64,000 nt of DNA from Streptomyces antimycoticus (GCF_005405925.1 NZ_BJHV01000001.1:5270001-5334000); one strand, 5' to 3'; counted from the stretch's first letter, positions 52,380-62,600 are shown. The notes: a model not told the origin generated them from the sequence alone. Numbers and translations: made by a program.

Positions 52380-53288
52380 TCAGCCCCTTCCCGCCTGGCC
52401 GAGCTGGGCGGAGATGCGGGCGAGCTGATCGAGCCGCCGCTCCAGCGTCGGATGCGAGGAGAACAGCCGGCTGACGCTCTCCCCAGAGAGCGCGGGCGCG
52501 AAGAAGAAGGCGTTGAACGGCTCGACCTTGCGCAGATCCCGGGTCGGGATCCGGGCCATCTGCCCCGTCACCTTGGTCAGCGCGGCGGCGAGCGCCGAGG
52601 GCCGCCCGGTCAGCAGCGCGCCGGCGCGGTCGGCGGACAGCTCGCGATAGCGGGACAGCAGCCGGGTCAGCAGAAAGCTGATCGCATAGACCACGGCGCT
52701 GATCAGGGGGATGAGCAGCACCGCGATGCCCACGTTGTTGTTGCGGCTGCCCCGGCTGAGCCCGCTCCACAGCGCCGCGCGGGTCATGATGCCCGCCAGC
52801 ACGCCGAGGAAGGACGCGATGGTCATGACCGCCACATCGCGGTGCGCCACATGCGACAGCTCATGGGCGAGGACGCCCTCCAGCTCCTCCGGCTCCAGCC
52901 GCCGCAGCAGCCCCGTGGTGGCGCACACCAGCGCGTTGCGCTGATTGCGCCCGGTGGCGAAGGCGTTCGGCACATCGGTGTCGGCGATGGCCACCCGGGG
53001 CTTGGGCATGTCCGCGAGCGCGCACAGCCGGTCCACCGCACCGTGCAGCTCGGGGGCCTGCTGCGGGGTGACCTCCCGGGCGCCCATGCTGAACGCCGCG
53101 ATCCGGTCGCTGAACCAGAACTGCGCCACGAACAGCCCTCCCGCGATGATCACGATCAGCAGCCAGGCGCCCTTGAAGAGGGCGAGCAGCACACCGATGA
53201 AGACCACATAGAGCAGCCCGATGAAGAACATCGTCGTGACCATGCGGGCGGTCAGGCCCCGGTCCGGGGCATAGCGGGTATGCGGCAT
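52380..53288 (-). CDS. htpX: M48 membrane zinc metalloprotease HtpX
   Basis: The 302-residue protein has two N-terminal helices (about 15-55), the zinc motif VLAHELSHVAHRDV (HExxH as HELSH), two further helices after it and the third zinc ligand Glu in SRYRELSADRAG. HtpX degrades misfolded membrane proteins. The gene is followed at once by pspAB, which fits an envelope-stress pair. Confidence 0.95.
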   Translation of the reverse strand: MPHTRYAPDRGLTARMVTTMFFIGLLYVVFIGVLLALFKGAWLLIVIIAGGLFVAQFWFSDRIAAFSMGAREVTPQQAPELHGAVDRLCALADMPKPRVAIADTDVPNAFATGRNQRNALVCATTGLLRRLEPEELEGVLAHELSHVAHRDVAVMTIASFLGVLAGIMTRAALWSGLSRGSRNNNVGIAVLLIPLISAVVYAISFLLTRLLSRYRELSADRAGALLTGRPSALAAALTKVTGQMARIPTRDLRKVEPFNAFFFAPALSGESVSRLFSSHPTLERRLDQLARISAQLGQAGRG

Positions 53289-53424
53289 GGGATGCCTCCC
53301 CAGTGACGCGACGCCAAAGGCTCTATACCCGATTCTGCCGCTTATAGGGCGATCTGCGCCCCGGCCTTTATTCGGTTATCCGGTGGTCCGTGCCACGCCT
53401 GCTGTCCGGCGACCGTGCCGCCCG

Positions 53425-54333
53425 CTACCCGGCGAGCTGTGCCGCGCCCTCCGTGGCGATCTTCTCGAAGGTCGCGAGGTCGGCCGCGAAGATCGAATCG
53501 GGGATCGGCCAGTGCAGCACGATCTCGTCGATGCCCAGCTCGGCATGGCGTCCCGCGAAGTCCACGAAGGCGTCCACCGAGCTCAGCGGCCCTGTGGCCT
53601 CCGGGGTGAAACCGGTGAGCATGATCTTGTCGAGCTCGCCGGTGTCCCGTCCGGCCTCCGCGCACGCCTGGCCCAGCCGCTCGATCTGACCGGCGATGGC
53701 GGCCAGCGAATCGGCCGGGGTGCCGGTCTCGGAGATCTTCGGGTCGCCCGTGGTCACCCACCCCTGGCCGTATCGCGCCGCGAGCCGCAGCCCGCGCGGA
53801 CCGGTGGCGGCCACCGCGAACGGCAACCTCGGCCGCTGCACACAGCCGGGGATGTTGCGCACCTCGTGGGCGCTGTAGTGGGTGCCCTCGTGCGTCACCA
53901 CATCGTGCGTCAGCAGCCGGTCGAGCAGCTCGACGAACTCACCGAAGCGGTCTGCCCGCTCGCGGGGCGACCACGGCTCCTCGGCGCCCCGCAGCAGCGC
54001 CGTCGCGTCGAAGCCGGAACCGCCCGCGCCGATGCCGAGGGTGATCCGCCCGCCGGACACGTCGTCCAGCGTGATCAGCTCCTTGGCCAGCGTCACCGGA
54101 TGCCGGAAGTTCGGGGAGGTGACCAGGGTGCCCAGCCGCAGCCGGGAGGTCGCCGCCGCGGCCGCCGTCAGCGTGGGGACCGCCCCGAACCAGGGCCCGT
54201 CGCGAAAGCTGCGCCAGGACAGGTGGTCATAGGTGTACGCCGCGTGGAAACCCAGCTCCTCGGCGCGCTGCCATATCTCCCGGCCGCGCTCGGACCAGCG
54301 GTAGACGGGCAGGATCACGGTGCTCACTCGCAT
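53425..54333 (-). CDS. LLM-class F420-dependent oxidoreductase
   Basis: The 302-residue protein is a luciferase-like TIM barrel. Signs are FHAAYTYDHLSWR near the N-terminus, LRLGTLVTSPNFRHPVTLAK and GRITLGIGAGGSGFDA. Actinobacterial members use F420 or FMN to oxidise or reduce small substrates; the substrate is unknown. The gene is monocistronic and divergent from the HAD gene. Confidence 0.9.
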   Translation of the reverse strand: MRVSTVILPVYRWSERGREIWQRAEELGFHAAYTYDHLSWRSFRDGPWFGAVPTLTAAAAATSRLRLGTLVTSPNFRHPVTLAKELITLDDVSGGRITLGIGAGGSGFDATALLRGAEEPWSPRERADRFGEFVELLDRLLTHDVVTHEGTHYSAHEVRNIPGCVQRPRLPFAVAATGPRGLRLAARYGQGWVTTGDPKISETGTPADSLAAIAGQIERLGQACAEAGRDTGELDKIMLTGFTPEATGPLSSVDAFVDFAGRHAELGIDEIVLHWPIPDSIFAADLATFEKIATEGAAQLAG

Positions 54334-54368
54334 GGGGCGAGCCTAAGCGGTGGGTGTGACAACGCCAC

Positions 54369-54436
54369 ACCGATATCAGCGCCGTCCCGAGATCAACGCC
54401 GTACCGAGATCAACGCCATACCGAGATCAACGTCGT
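54369..54436. repeat. 17-bp tandem repeat, four copies
   Basis: Four units of the type ACCGAGATCAACGCCGT occur at 54369, 54386, 54403 and 54420 in the divergent promoter between the oxidoreductase and HAD genes. Confidence 0.92.
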
Positions 54437-54546
54437 ACGGGCGGGACACCCGGGACGGCGCCTGGGGACGTCCCGTGACGGCGCCCAAGGACCCACACGA
54501 GCACAGCCCGGCACCGCTGAGCGGCATATGCGGGAGGATGGTTGCC

Positions 54547-55431
54547 GTGACCCCTGCGACCGAGCGGCCGAACACCCCGGCCCCAGAGCCTTCCCGCCCC
54601 GCCCCGGCCCGGCCCCGGCTGATCGCCACCGACCTCGACGGCACCCTGCTGCAGAACGACAAGACGGTCTCCGACCGCACCGTGGCAGCGCTCGCGGCGG
54701 CCGAGCGGGCGGGCATCGAGGTGTTCTTCGTCACCGGCCGCCCGGCCCGTTGGATGGACGTCGTCAGCGCCCATGTGCACGGCCACGGCCTGGCGATCTG
54801 CGCCAACGGCGCCGCCGTGGTCGATCTGCACCGGGGCGGGCTGCCGATCGAGGTCCGCCCGCTCGCCGCCGACCAGGCCCTCGCCGTCGTCGAGGCGCTG
54901 CGCGGGGCGGCCCCCGGCACGTCCTTCGCGGTCGAGCGCAGCGGCGGGATCTTCTACGAGCCGCAGTACCCGCCGTTCCACCTCGACCCGGGCGCGATCG
55001 TCGCCCCCGCCGAGAAGCTGCTGCACGACGGATTCGCGCACGCCGACATGCCGGTCCTCAAGCTGCTCGCCCACCACCCCGAGCTGGCGCCCGACGCCTT
55101 CCTGCAACTGGCCCGCTCGGTGGCAGGAGACTACGGCGACTTCACCCGCTCCAGTCCGTCCGCCCTGCTGGAGGTCAGCGGGCTCGGGGTCAGCAAGGCC
55201 AGCACGCTGGCCCGGTGCTGTGCCGAGCGCGGGATCTCCGCCGCGGAGGTCGTGGCGTTCGGCGACATGCCCAATGACCTGGAGATGCTGATGTGGGCGG
55301 GCACCTCCTACGCGATGGCCAACGCCCATCCGGAGGTGCTCGCCGCGACCACCCACCGCACGGGCGCCAACACCGAGGACGGCGTCGCCGCCGTCATCGA
55401 GCGGATCGTCGAGCGGATCCTGGCGGGCTGA
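54547..55431 (+). CDS. Cof-type HAD hydrolase
   Basis: GTG 54547 with GGAGG nine bases upstream gives 294 residues; an ATG three codons earlier overlaps that site. Motif I is [14 protein letters not shown], motif II FFVTGRPARWM, the motif III Lys is in LGVSKASTLAR and motif IV is [12 protein letters not shown]. It is a paralogue of the serS-linked phosphatase. The frame is open far upstream but that part lacks coding character. Confidence 0.9.
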   Translation: MTPATERPNTPAPEPSRPAPARPRLIATDLDGTLLQNDKTVSDRTVAALAAAERAGIEVFFVTGRPARWMDVVSAHVHGHGLAICANGAAVVDLHRGGLPIEVRPLAADQALAVVEALRGAAPGTSFAVERSGGIFYEPQYPPFHLDPGAIVAPAEKLLHDGFAHADMPVLKLLAHHPELAPDAFLQLARSVAGDYGDFTRSSPSALLEVSGLGVSKASTLARCCAERGISAAEVVAFGDMPNDLEMLMWAGTSYAMANAHPEVLAATTHRTGANTEDGVAAVIERIVERILAG

Positions 55432-55442
55432 AGCGCACACGA

Positions 55443-55471
55443 CCGCCCCCCGGCCGTGGGGTCGGGGGCGG
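55443..55471. terminator. Terminator between HAD and glycine-rich genes
   Basis: Arms CCGCCCCC and GGGGGCGG (8 bp) enclose a 13-base loop 12 bases after the HAD stop. Confidence 0.6.
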
Positions 55472-55483
55472 CGGCTCGCACGA

Positions 55484-55522
55484 CCGCGTTTACCAGCCGC
55501 GTTTACCAACCGCGTTTACCAG
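55484..55522. repeat. 13-bp tandem repeat CCGCGTTTACCAG, three copies
   Basis: Three copies overlap the stop codon and last codon of the glycine-rich gene, so the repeat forms the 3' end of that gene and its immediate downstream region. Confidence 0.95.
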
Positions 55523-56355
55523 AAGAAGACCAGGTAGCCGTTGCCGCCGGGGGTACCGGGGGTGCCCGCGCTGCCCGGGGTGTTGCCACCGGGGCCGCCG
55601 ATGCCGCCGTCGCCGCCCGCGCTGGTGTTCGTCGGGGGCAGCTCGACGATGCCCTCGACCGCGTCGCCGCCCTCGCCGCCGTCGGCACCGGACGCCCCGT
55701 TCTCACCGGTGCGGTTCACCGCGGAGAGGCTGTTGCAGGCGCCGGTGCCGCCGGTACCGCCGGTGCCCGGAATGCCCGGAGCGGCCGTACCGCCGGCACC
55801 GCCCGTGCCGCCCGTGCCGCCACCGGCGATGAGCTGGACGCCGCTGCTGGAGGTCAGCGTCGTCGCAGTGCCCGGCCCGCCGGCGCCGCCGTGCCCACCC
55901 GGGTTGCCGCCCACGGGGCCACCGCCACCGGCACCACCGGCGCCGCCGGCGGTACCCAGGTCCACCGAGTAGGTGGCGAACGGCGTGACCGGGATGACAC
56001 ACCACGTGAAGCCGCCGGATCCGCCGCCACCGCCGGTGCCGCCGGGGCCGGTCAGCGTGGCGCTGGCGCCGCCACCACCGCCACCGCCACCACCGCCCGC
56101 TCCCCACGCCTGGATGTGCACCGAGGTGACGCCCGCGGGGGGCGTGAAGGTGCCGTCCGCGGTGAACTCCTGGACCCCGTGGATGATGGACGGCGGCCGG
56201 GGCGGCTTGGGACGGCCGCCGCCCAGGGTGTCGTCCGCCTGAGCGACGGGGGACATGCTCAGCACCTGGCCGGTGAGGCTCGCCGCAGCAAGGGTGGCGA
56301 AGAGGACCCGGCGGCGCGCCCGGGATCGCTTGGGAGTGGGACTCTGGCTGTTCAC
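55516..56355 (-). CDS. Secreted glycine-rich protein
   Basis: GTG 56355 (GGAAGG upstream) gives 279 residues. A basic N-terminus (PKRSRARRR) and hydrophobic segment ending in SPVAQA form a signal peptide. The mature part starts with a short beta segment (HGVQEFTADGTFTPPAGVTS and VHIQAWGAGGGG) as in glycine-rich domain surface proteins. It continues in Gly-Gly-x repeats of over 150 residues, interrupted by one Cys-containing segment (FTWCVIPVTPF) and another Cys later, and ends GNGYLVFFW. It is probably an extracellular structural or surface protein of unknown function. Confidence 0.85.
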   Translation of the reverse strand: MNSQSPTPKRSRARRRVLFATLAAASLTGQVLSMSPVAQADDTLGGGRPKPPRPPSIIHGVQEFTADGTFTPPAGVTSVHIQAWGAGGGGGGGGGGASATLTGPGGTGGGGGSGGFTWCVIPVTPFATYSVDLGTAGGAGGAGGGGPVGGNPGGHGGAGGPGTATTLTSSSGVQLIAGGGTGGTGGAGGTAAPGIPGTGGTGGTGACNSLSAVNRTGENGASGADGGEGGDAVEGIVELPPTNTSAGGDGGIGGPGGNTPGSAGTPGTPGGNGYLVFFW

Positions 56356-56882
56356 GTCATGACTTCCTTCCCCGCGGTCGGGCCAACATCTGTCGCGGAG
56401 GGCGATGGGATACGAAGGTCCGAACGGCCCGCGAGCCTCATCCCACCGTCGGCCACCACGCACCGCACTCCGACGGCGCGCTAGTTGGCCCGCGTAGGTG
56501 AGGCGTTGCGCCGGGCGGGCGACAACCGGCGCCCCACAGCGGCGTGTCGGGCACACAGTGGCCCGCCGGGCATCACCCTCGCCCGGCGGCGACGCGTCAC
56601 GCATGCGGCAGACGTAGGCGTACGGCGGCGTCAGGCGCACGACGGCATACGCAGGCACGCAGCCCGCCGTCAGGCACACAGCGCCGTCACGCGTACGGCA
56701 GTGGCAGACGTACCGAGGCGTCAGACGCACGGCAGACGCAGGCGTACCGCGGCGCCAGACGCAGACACACAGCCCGCCGTCAGGCGCTGGACGGCGTCAC
56801 GCGCACGGCAGCCGCAGGCACGCAGCCCGCCGTCAGGCACACAGTGGCCTCGGGCTGCGGCGACACCAGACGCACGGCGCCG
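56356..56882. repeat. Degenerate repeat region between glycine-rich and kinase genes
   Basis: From about 56560 to 56880 the DNA is built of CGTCAGGC, GCAGRCGYA and CACGGCAG-like words. A 31-bp stretch starting GCAGGCACGCAGCCCGCC recurs exactly at 56651-56681 and 56814-56844, 163 bp apart. No real gene is supported, although several frames stay open because of the repeat. Confidence 0.7.
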
Positions 56883-58582
56883 TCAGGCGCCCTCGCTCGG
56901 CAACGGCGCCTCCCACACCACCGCCGTACCGCGCCCGCCCTCCCCGAGCCCGGGCCCGACGCCGCTCGAGCCGCCCAGCGCCTCGGCCCGCCGCACCAGG
57001 TTCGTCAGACCGCTGCGCCGCCCGCCCGCGGGCACGCCCACCCCGTCGTCCGCGACGGTCAGCCGCACCGACGGTCGTCCATCCGTAAGCCGCCCGGTGG
57101 CGTCCACGACCACCTCGATCCGCTCCGCCCGCGCGTGCCGAAAGGCGTTGGACAGCGCCTCGCGCAGCGCCGCGACGAGATGGGCGCCGGTCGCCGTGCC
57201 AACCCGGGAGTCCACCGGTCCCACGAAGGTCAGGGACGGCTGGAAGCCCAGCGGCACGGCGGCCGCTCTGACCTCCCGCAGCACCCGGCCGCGCAGCCCG
57301 GGCGGCGTCTCGGGCGGGGTCTGTTGCAGCGCGTAGATCGCCGTCCGCACCTCCTGGATGGTGGCGCCCAGTTCCTCGACGGCCCGCTCGATCCGCTCCC
57401 GCACCTCCGGCGCGTCCAACTGGCGCTCCGCGCTCTCCAGCAGCATCCCGGTCGCGAAGAGCCGCTGGACGACGAGGTCGTGGAGATCGCGGGCGATCCG
57501 GTCGCGCTCCTCGAGGACCGCGAGCCGCTCCCGGTCGCGCTGCGCCCCGGCGAGCACCAGCGCGACCGCCGCCTGCGCCGCGAACTGGGCGGCCAGCGTG
57601 CGCTCGGTGGCGGTGAACGGGCGGGCGCCGCGCTCGCGCGCGGTGGCCAGCACGCCGACCACCCGGTCCCCACTGCTCAGCGGGACCATCAGGCTCGGCC
57701 CGTAACGCCCGGGGACGCCGGTGCCGAGCAGCGGGTCGGCGGCCGGGTCCTCGATGACAACCGGCTGCCCGGCCAGCAGCCTCGGCACGGCCGGGGAGCG
57801 AGCCGGAAGTACGGCGCCGAGCAGCCCCGACCGCTCATCGGCGGCCACCGCCGCGACCTTCAGCCCGCCCTCGCCCTCCTCCGGCAGCAGCACGATCCCC
57901 ACCACCGCGTCCGCGAGTTCACGGATCTTCTCGGCGACCACGGCGGGCCCTTCCCCGGCGTCGCCGGACAGCAGCGCCTGGGTGACGGCCACCGATCCCT
58001 CGATCCAGCGCTCGCGCTGCCGGGTGGCCCCCTGGACGCGGGTGTGGCCGATGGCGATCCCCGCCTCGGTCGCCAGCACCTCGACCAGATGCCGGTCGGA
58101 CTCGGTGAACGGACCGCCGTCCCGCTTCCCGGCGAGGCAGAGGGTGCCGAAGATCTCCTCCCCGACCCGCAGTGGAACGCTGAGATACGAGCCCTGCGGC
58201 CGGGTGGCCGACGGCGTTCCGGTGCGCCGTGCGTCGGCCAGCAACTCCGCGCACCGCTCCCGGTCGGTCTCGGTATCGGTATCGGTGTCGGTGTCGGTGT
58301 CGGTCTCGCCGTAGGTGACCACATCGGCCAGGCCCTGCCCCCGGCGGCATCGCCGTCGGCGTGGTGCACCCCGATCGCGGCGCGGCGGGCACCCACCAGC
58401 TCGGCCGCGGTGCGCACGATCCGGTCGAGGACGGTATGCGCGTCCGGCCCGTCACCGAGCGAACGCATCGCCTCCAGCAGCCGCGGCAGCCTCGCCGTGA
58501 GCTCGGTGGACAGCCCACGCAGACCCCGGGTCGCCTCCGCGGCCACGTCCAGGGGGTCGGGGGAGGGCGCAGCGGCCGCCAT
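56883..58582 (-). CDS. DosS-like GAF sensor histidine kinase, with one-base frameshift in this sequence
   Basis: ATG 58582 starts MAAAAPSPDPLDV, then a first GAF domain up to IGVHHADGDAAGG. The frame is lost at a G run near 58349-58353; one extra base continues with GLADVVTYGE. A Thr-Asp repeat insert, the rest of GAF 1 (SYLSVPLRVGEEIFGTLCLA), GAF 2, a HisKA_3 domain with His in RDRIARDLHDLVVQRLF and an HATPase domain (VADDGVGVPAGG, RRSGLTNLVRRAE) follow. Corrected length is about 566 residues. DosS-type kinases of actinobacteria sense O2, NO or redox state, which fits its place beside cydCD-cydB. No cognate response regulator is in the window. Confidence 0.85.
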
Positions 58583-59614
58583 GCCGTCGAGCCTAATGAA
58601 TGGCTCAGATGAACGCCGCTCTGCTCGCGCTGGGCCCTGTCCGGTGGTCTTCGTCGCCTGCGCAACGGTCGACTGGCGCCTGCGACATCGGTCGGCAGGC
58701 ACCGTGAGGCCCGTAGCCCGCTGCGGCCGTCGCCGCGGCCCGCGCCGTCCGGTGCCTGGCCCCGGGCCCGTCTGCCGCCGTAGCCCGCGGCATCTCGTGC
58801 CGTGGCCCGCGACAGCCCGTGACGTGGCCCGCGGCATCCGATGCCGTGGCCCGCTATGGCCATTGCTGTGGCCCGTGGCCTCTGGTGCCGGGCCCCGCGA
58901 CAACTGGCGCCGTGGCTGCTGCGAACTGGCGCCGTGGCAAGCGGCGACCGTTGCCGAGGCCCCGCCGTCTCCTACCGGACCCGCGCCGGTCTGCCGCCGT
59001 AACCCCGCTACAGCAGGCGCCGTAGCCCACGACAGCTCATGCCGTGCCCCACTGCAGGCTGGCGCCGAGACCCGCGCCACCTGCTACCGGACCCCGGGCC
59101 CGTCTGGCGCCGTAGCCCGCGGCATCTCGTGCCGTGGCCCGCTCCGGCCATTGCCGTGGCCCGCGCCGCCTGCTGCCGGACCCCGCGCCCATCCGGCGCC
59201 GTAGCCCGCCGCGGCTCGTGCCGTGGTCCGCGCCGGCTGCTGCCGTGGCCTGCGGCATCTGCTGCCATGCCCCGCTGCGGCCGTTACCGGGGCCCGCGCC
59301 GCCTGGCGCCAGACCCCATGCCCCCCACCTGATGCCGTAGCCCGCGACAGCAAGCGCCGTGCCCCGCTGCGGCCGTTGCCGAGACCCGCGCCATCTGCTG
59401 CCGGACCCCGCGCCCATCCGGCGCCGTAGCCCACGACAGCTCGTGCCGTGCCCCGCTGCGGGCTGGCACCGAGGCCCGCGCCGGCTGCTACCGGGGCGCC
59501 TCGCAGCGGTGCCGGAGGGCGCCCCCAGCGGCGCCGGGGAGGCGACTCCCGGCCCTAGCCGGGGCCGCCGGGCCAGGCGTCGCGGGTCCGCGACGATCCG
59601 CCGGGCAGGGCCGC
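58583..59614. repeat. About 800-bp minisatellite of degenerate 22-bp units
   Basis: From roughly 58705 to 59505 the DNA consists of some 35 diverged units of about 22 bp with consensus near CTGGTGCCGTGGCCCGCGGC. Longer blocks recur: the block around 58781-58811 returns at about 59113-59143, and the block at about 59023-59092 returns at about 59427-59495. All six frames stay partly open but none has a start signal or protein character. It separates the kinase gene from the end of cydCD. Flanks up to the genes show nothing else. Confidence 0.85.
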
Positions 59615-62600
59615 CTAGCCAGCGCCCAAGTGCCCAGCGCTCAAGTGCCCGGCGGCCACCAGGACTCCGCCTTCCAGGGCTCCGTCCTCCGCAGTCTCGC
59701 GCTCCAGCATCCGGCGGAACGGCCCGTCGGCCGAGGCCAGTTCCTCGTACGTCCCGCGCTGGACGGCCCGGCCCCCGTCGAGCACGATCACCTCGTCCAC
59801 CGCGTCCAGACCCGCCAGCCGGTGCGTGATCAGGACGGTGGTGCGCCCCTGGGTCGCCGACAGCAGGTCGGCCGTCAGCGCGTCGGCCGTGGGGAGGTCC
59901 AGGTGCTCCGCCGGTTCGTCCAGCACCAGCACCGGGAAGTCCGCCAGCAGCGCGCGGGCCAGCGCCAGCCGCTGCCGCTGACCGCCCGAGAGCCGTGCGC
60001 CCTGCTCGCCGACGAGCGTGTCCAGGCCGTCCGGCAGCCCGTCCACCCAGTCCAGAAGCCGGGCCCCGGCCAGCGCCGCGCGAAGCTCGTCATCGCTCGC
60101 GTCGGGGCGCGCCAGCCGCAGGTTCTCGCGCAGCGAGCTGTCGAAGACATGGGCGTCCTGGGCGCAGAGACCGACGAGTCGCCGCACCGCGTCCCCGTCC
60201 AGGGCGGCGGCGTCCCGGCCCGCCAGGGTGTAGGTGCCGCCCTCGATGTCCAGGAAGCGGAGCAGCACCTGGGCGAGCGTGCTCTTGCCCGCCCCCGACG
60301 GGCCGACGACCGCGACCCGGCGGCCCGGCCGCAGCTCCAGGCCGAACCCGTCCAGCGCGGGGGCACACTGCCCGGGGTGACGGGCGGTGATCCCGCGCAG
60401 CACCAGCGGATACGGCGCACCGGGCGCCTCCTCGCGCCGCGCCTCGTCGGGCTCACGCACCGGAAGCGGCTCGTCCAGCACCTCGTACACCCGCTCCGCG
60501 GCCCGCCGCACGCGCTGCCGGTGCTGCACCGCGAGCGGCAGCCCCGCGACGGCCTCGAAGGCGGCGAGCGGGGTCAGCACCACGACCGCCAGCCACACCC
60601 CGTGGATCCGGCCGTCCGCCACGGCCGGCACCCCCACCCATGCCGCGGCCGCCACGGTCAGCCCGCAGACCAGTGCGGACAGCCCGGCACCGGTACCGGC
60701 GGCGGCCGCGGCCCGCCGGGCGATCCGGGTGAGCACCCCATCGGCCCGGCGCACCGCGTCCAGCCGGCGCGGCAGCGCGCCCGCGACGGTCAACTCGGCG
60801 GCCCCCGCGAGCAGATCGACGACCTGCGCCGACAGGGCACCGCGCGCCGGTGCCAGTCGGCGCTCCGCCCGCCGTGCGAGCGCCCCGGACACGAGGGGCA
60901 CCGCGACCCCCGCCACCAGCAGCCCCGCCGCCAGCACGGCCCCGGCCTCGGGCAGCACCCAGGTGAGGAAGCCCACCGAGGCCACACCGACGGTCAGCGC
61001 GGTGCCGACCGGCAGCAGCCAGCGCAGGAAGTAGTCCTGGACGGCGTCCACATCGGCCACCAGCCGGGAGAGCAGATCGCCGCGGCGCGTCCGGCCGAGC
61101 CCCGCGGGCGCCAGCCGCTCGAGCCGCCGGTAGACGGCGACCCTCAGCTCGGCCAGCACCCGCAGTACGGCGTCATGCGAGACCAGGCGCTCGGCGTAGC
61201 GGAAGACGGCCCGGCCGATCCCGAACGCCCGGGTCGCGGTGACCGCCACCATCAGATAGAGGACGGGTGGATGCTGTGCGGCCCGGGAGATCAGCCAACC
61301 GGAGACGGCCATCAGCCCGACCGCACTCAGCAGGGCCAGGCTCCCGAGCAGCAGCGCCAGACCGAACCGGCCCCGCCCGCCACGTGCGGCGCCCCGCACC
61401 CGAGCCAGCGCGCCCCGGCGCGGACGTGCGGCCGAGCGACGCGACGGGACCGGTCCGCCCGGCGCGGTCACGGGCCGGAGAGAGACGGTCGGCCCCGGGC
61501 GCACGCCGCCCACCGCCAACTCGCGCCCAGCGGCGGGCAGGAGGGCAGATCCACCGGAAGCATCGGGCAGAAGGCCCGGTCCACCAGAAGCGGCCGGCAA
61601 GAGGCCCGGACCACCAGAAGCGGCCGGCAGGTGGCTTGGTCCACCAGAAGCATCGGGCAAGAGGCCCGGTCCACCAGAAGCATCGGGCAGGAGGTCCAGC
61701 GCACCAGAAGCGTCCGGCCCCGGCAGCCGCAGCACGCGGTCAGCCAGTGGAAGCAGCGCCGGGCGGTGGACCACCAGCAGCACCGTGCGGCCCTCGGCCA
61801 GCCGCCGCACCGCCTCCACCACCGACGCCTCCGTCTCACCGTCCAGATTCGCCGTCGGCTCGTCCAGCAGCAGCACCGGCCGGTCGGCCAGGAAGGCGCG
61901 CGCCAGGGCGATCCGCTGCCGCTGGCCCGCGGAGAGCCCGGCGCCCATCTCGCCGAGCCGGGCTTCGATCCCGTCCGGCAGCGCGGAGACGAAGCGCAGC
62001 GCGTCCGCGTCCCGCAGGGCGGCCCGTACCGCCGCGTCATCGGCGTCCGGCCGGGCCAGCCGGACGTTCTCCGCGATCGTCCCGGCGAAGAGATACGGGC
62101 GCTGGGGCACCCAGGCGATCTGGCGCCGCCAGCTCTCCGGGTCCAGCGCGGCCAGGTCGCGGCCTCCGATCAGCACCCGGCCCTCGTCCGGTGTCGTGAA
62201 GCCCAGCACGGCGTTCAGCAGCGTCGACTTCCCGGCACCGCTGGGACCCACGACGGCGACCGTCTCCCCCGGCCGGATCTCGAACGAGGTCCGGGCGAGG
62301 GACGGTTCGCTGCGCCCGGGGTGGCGGACCACCAGCCCGTCCAGCGTGAGTGCGGCGCTCCGGGCATCGGGGGCCGCCCGGGCATCGGGGGACGGCGAGC
62401 CGCCCGTGTTCGAGGGCTCGCGCTCCAGCACCGCGAACACTCCGTCCGCCGCCGCCAGCCCCTCCGCCGCCGCGTGGTACTGCGCGCCCACCTGCCGCAG
62501 TGGCAGATACGCCTCGGGGGCGAGTACCAGCACCACCAGCCCGGTGAAGAGGTCCATCTCGCCGTGCACCAGCCGCATGCCGATGTCGACCGCGACCAGG

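Noticed and set aside
53287..54546. Upstream extension of the second HAD protein
   Set aside because: The frame stays open over the antisense of the oxidoreductase gene but lacks coding character; GTG 54547 has a proper ribosome site and begins where the HAD domain does.
58705..59505. CRISPR array
   Set aside because: Units are contiguous and diverged with no unique spacers of constant length, and no cas gene is present.
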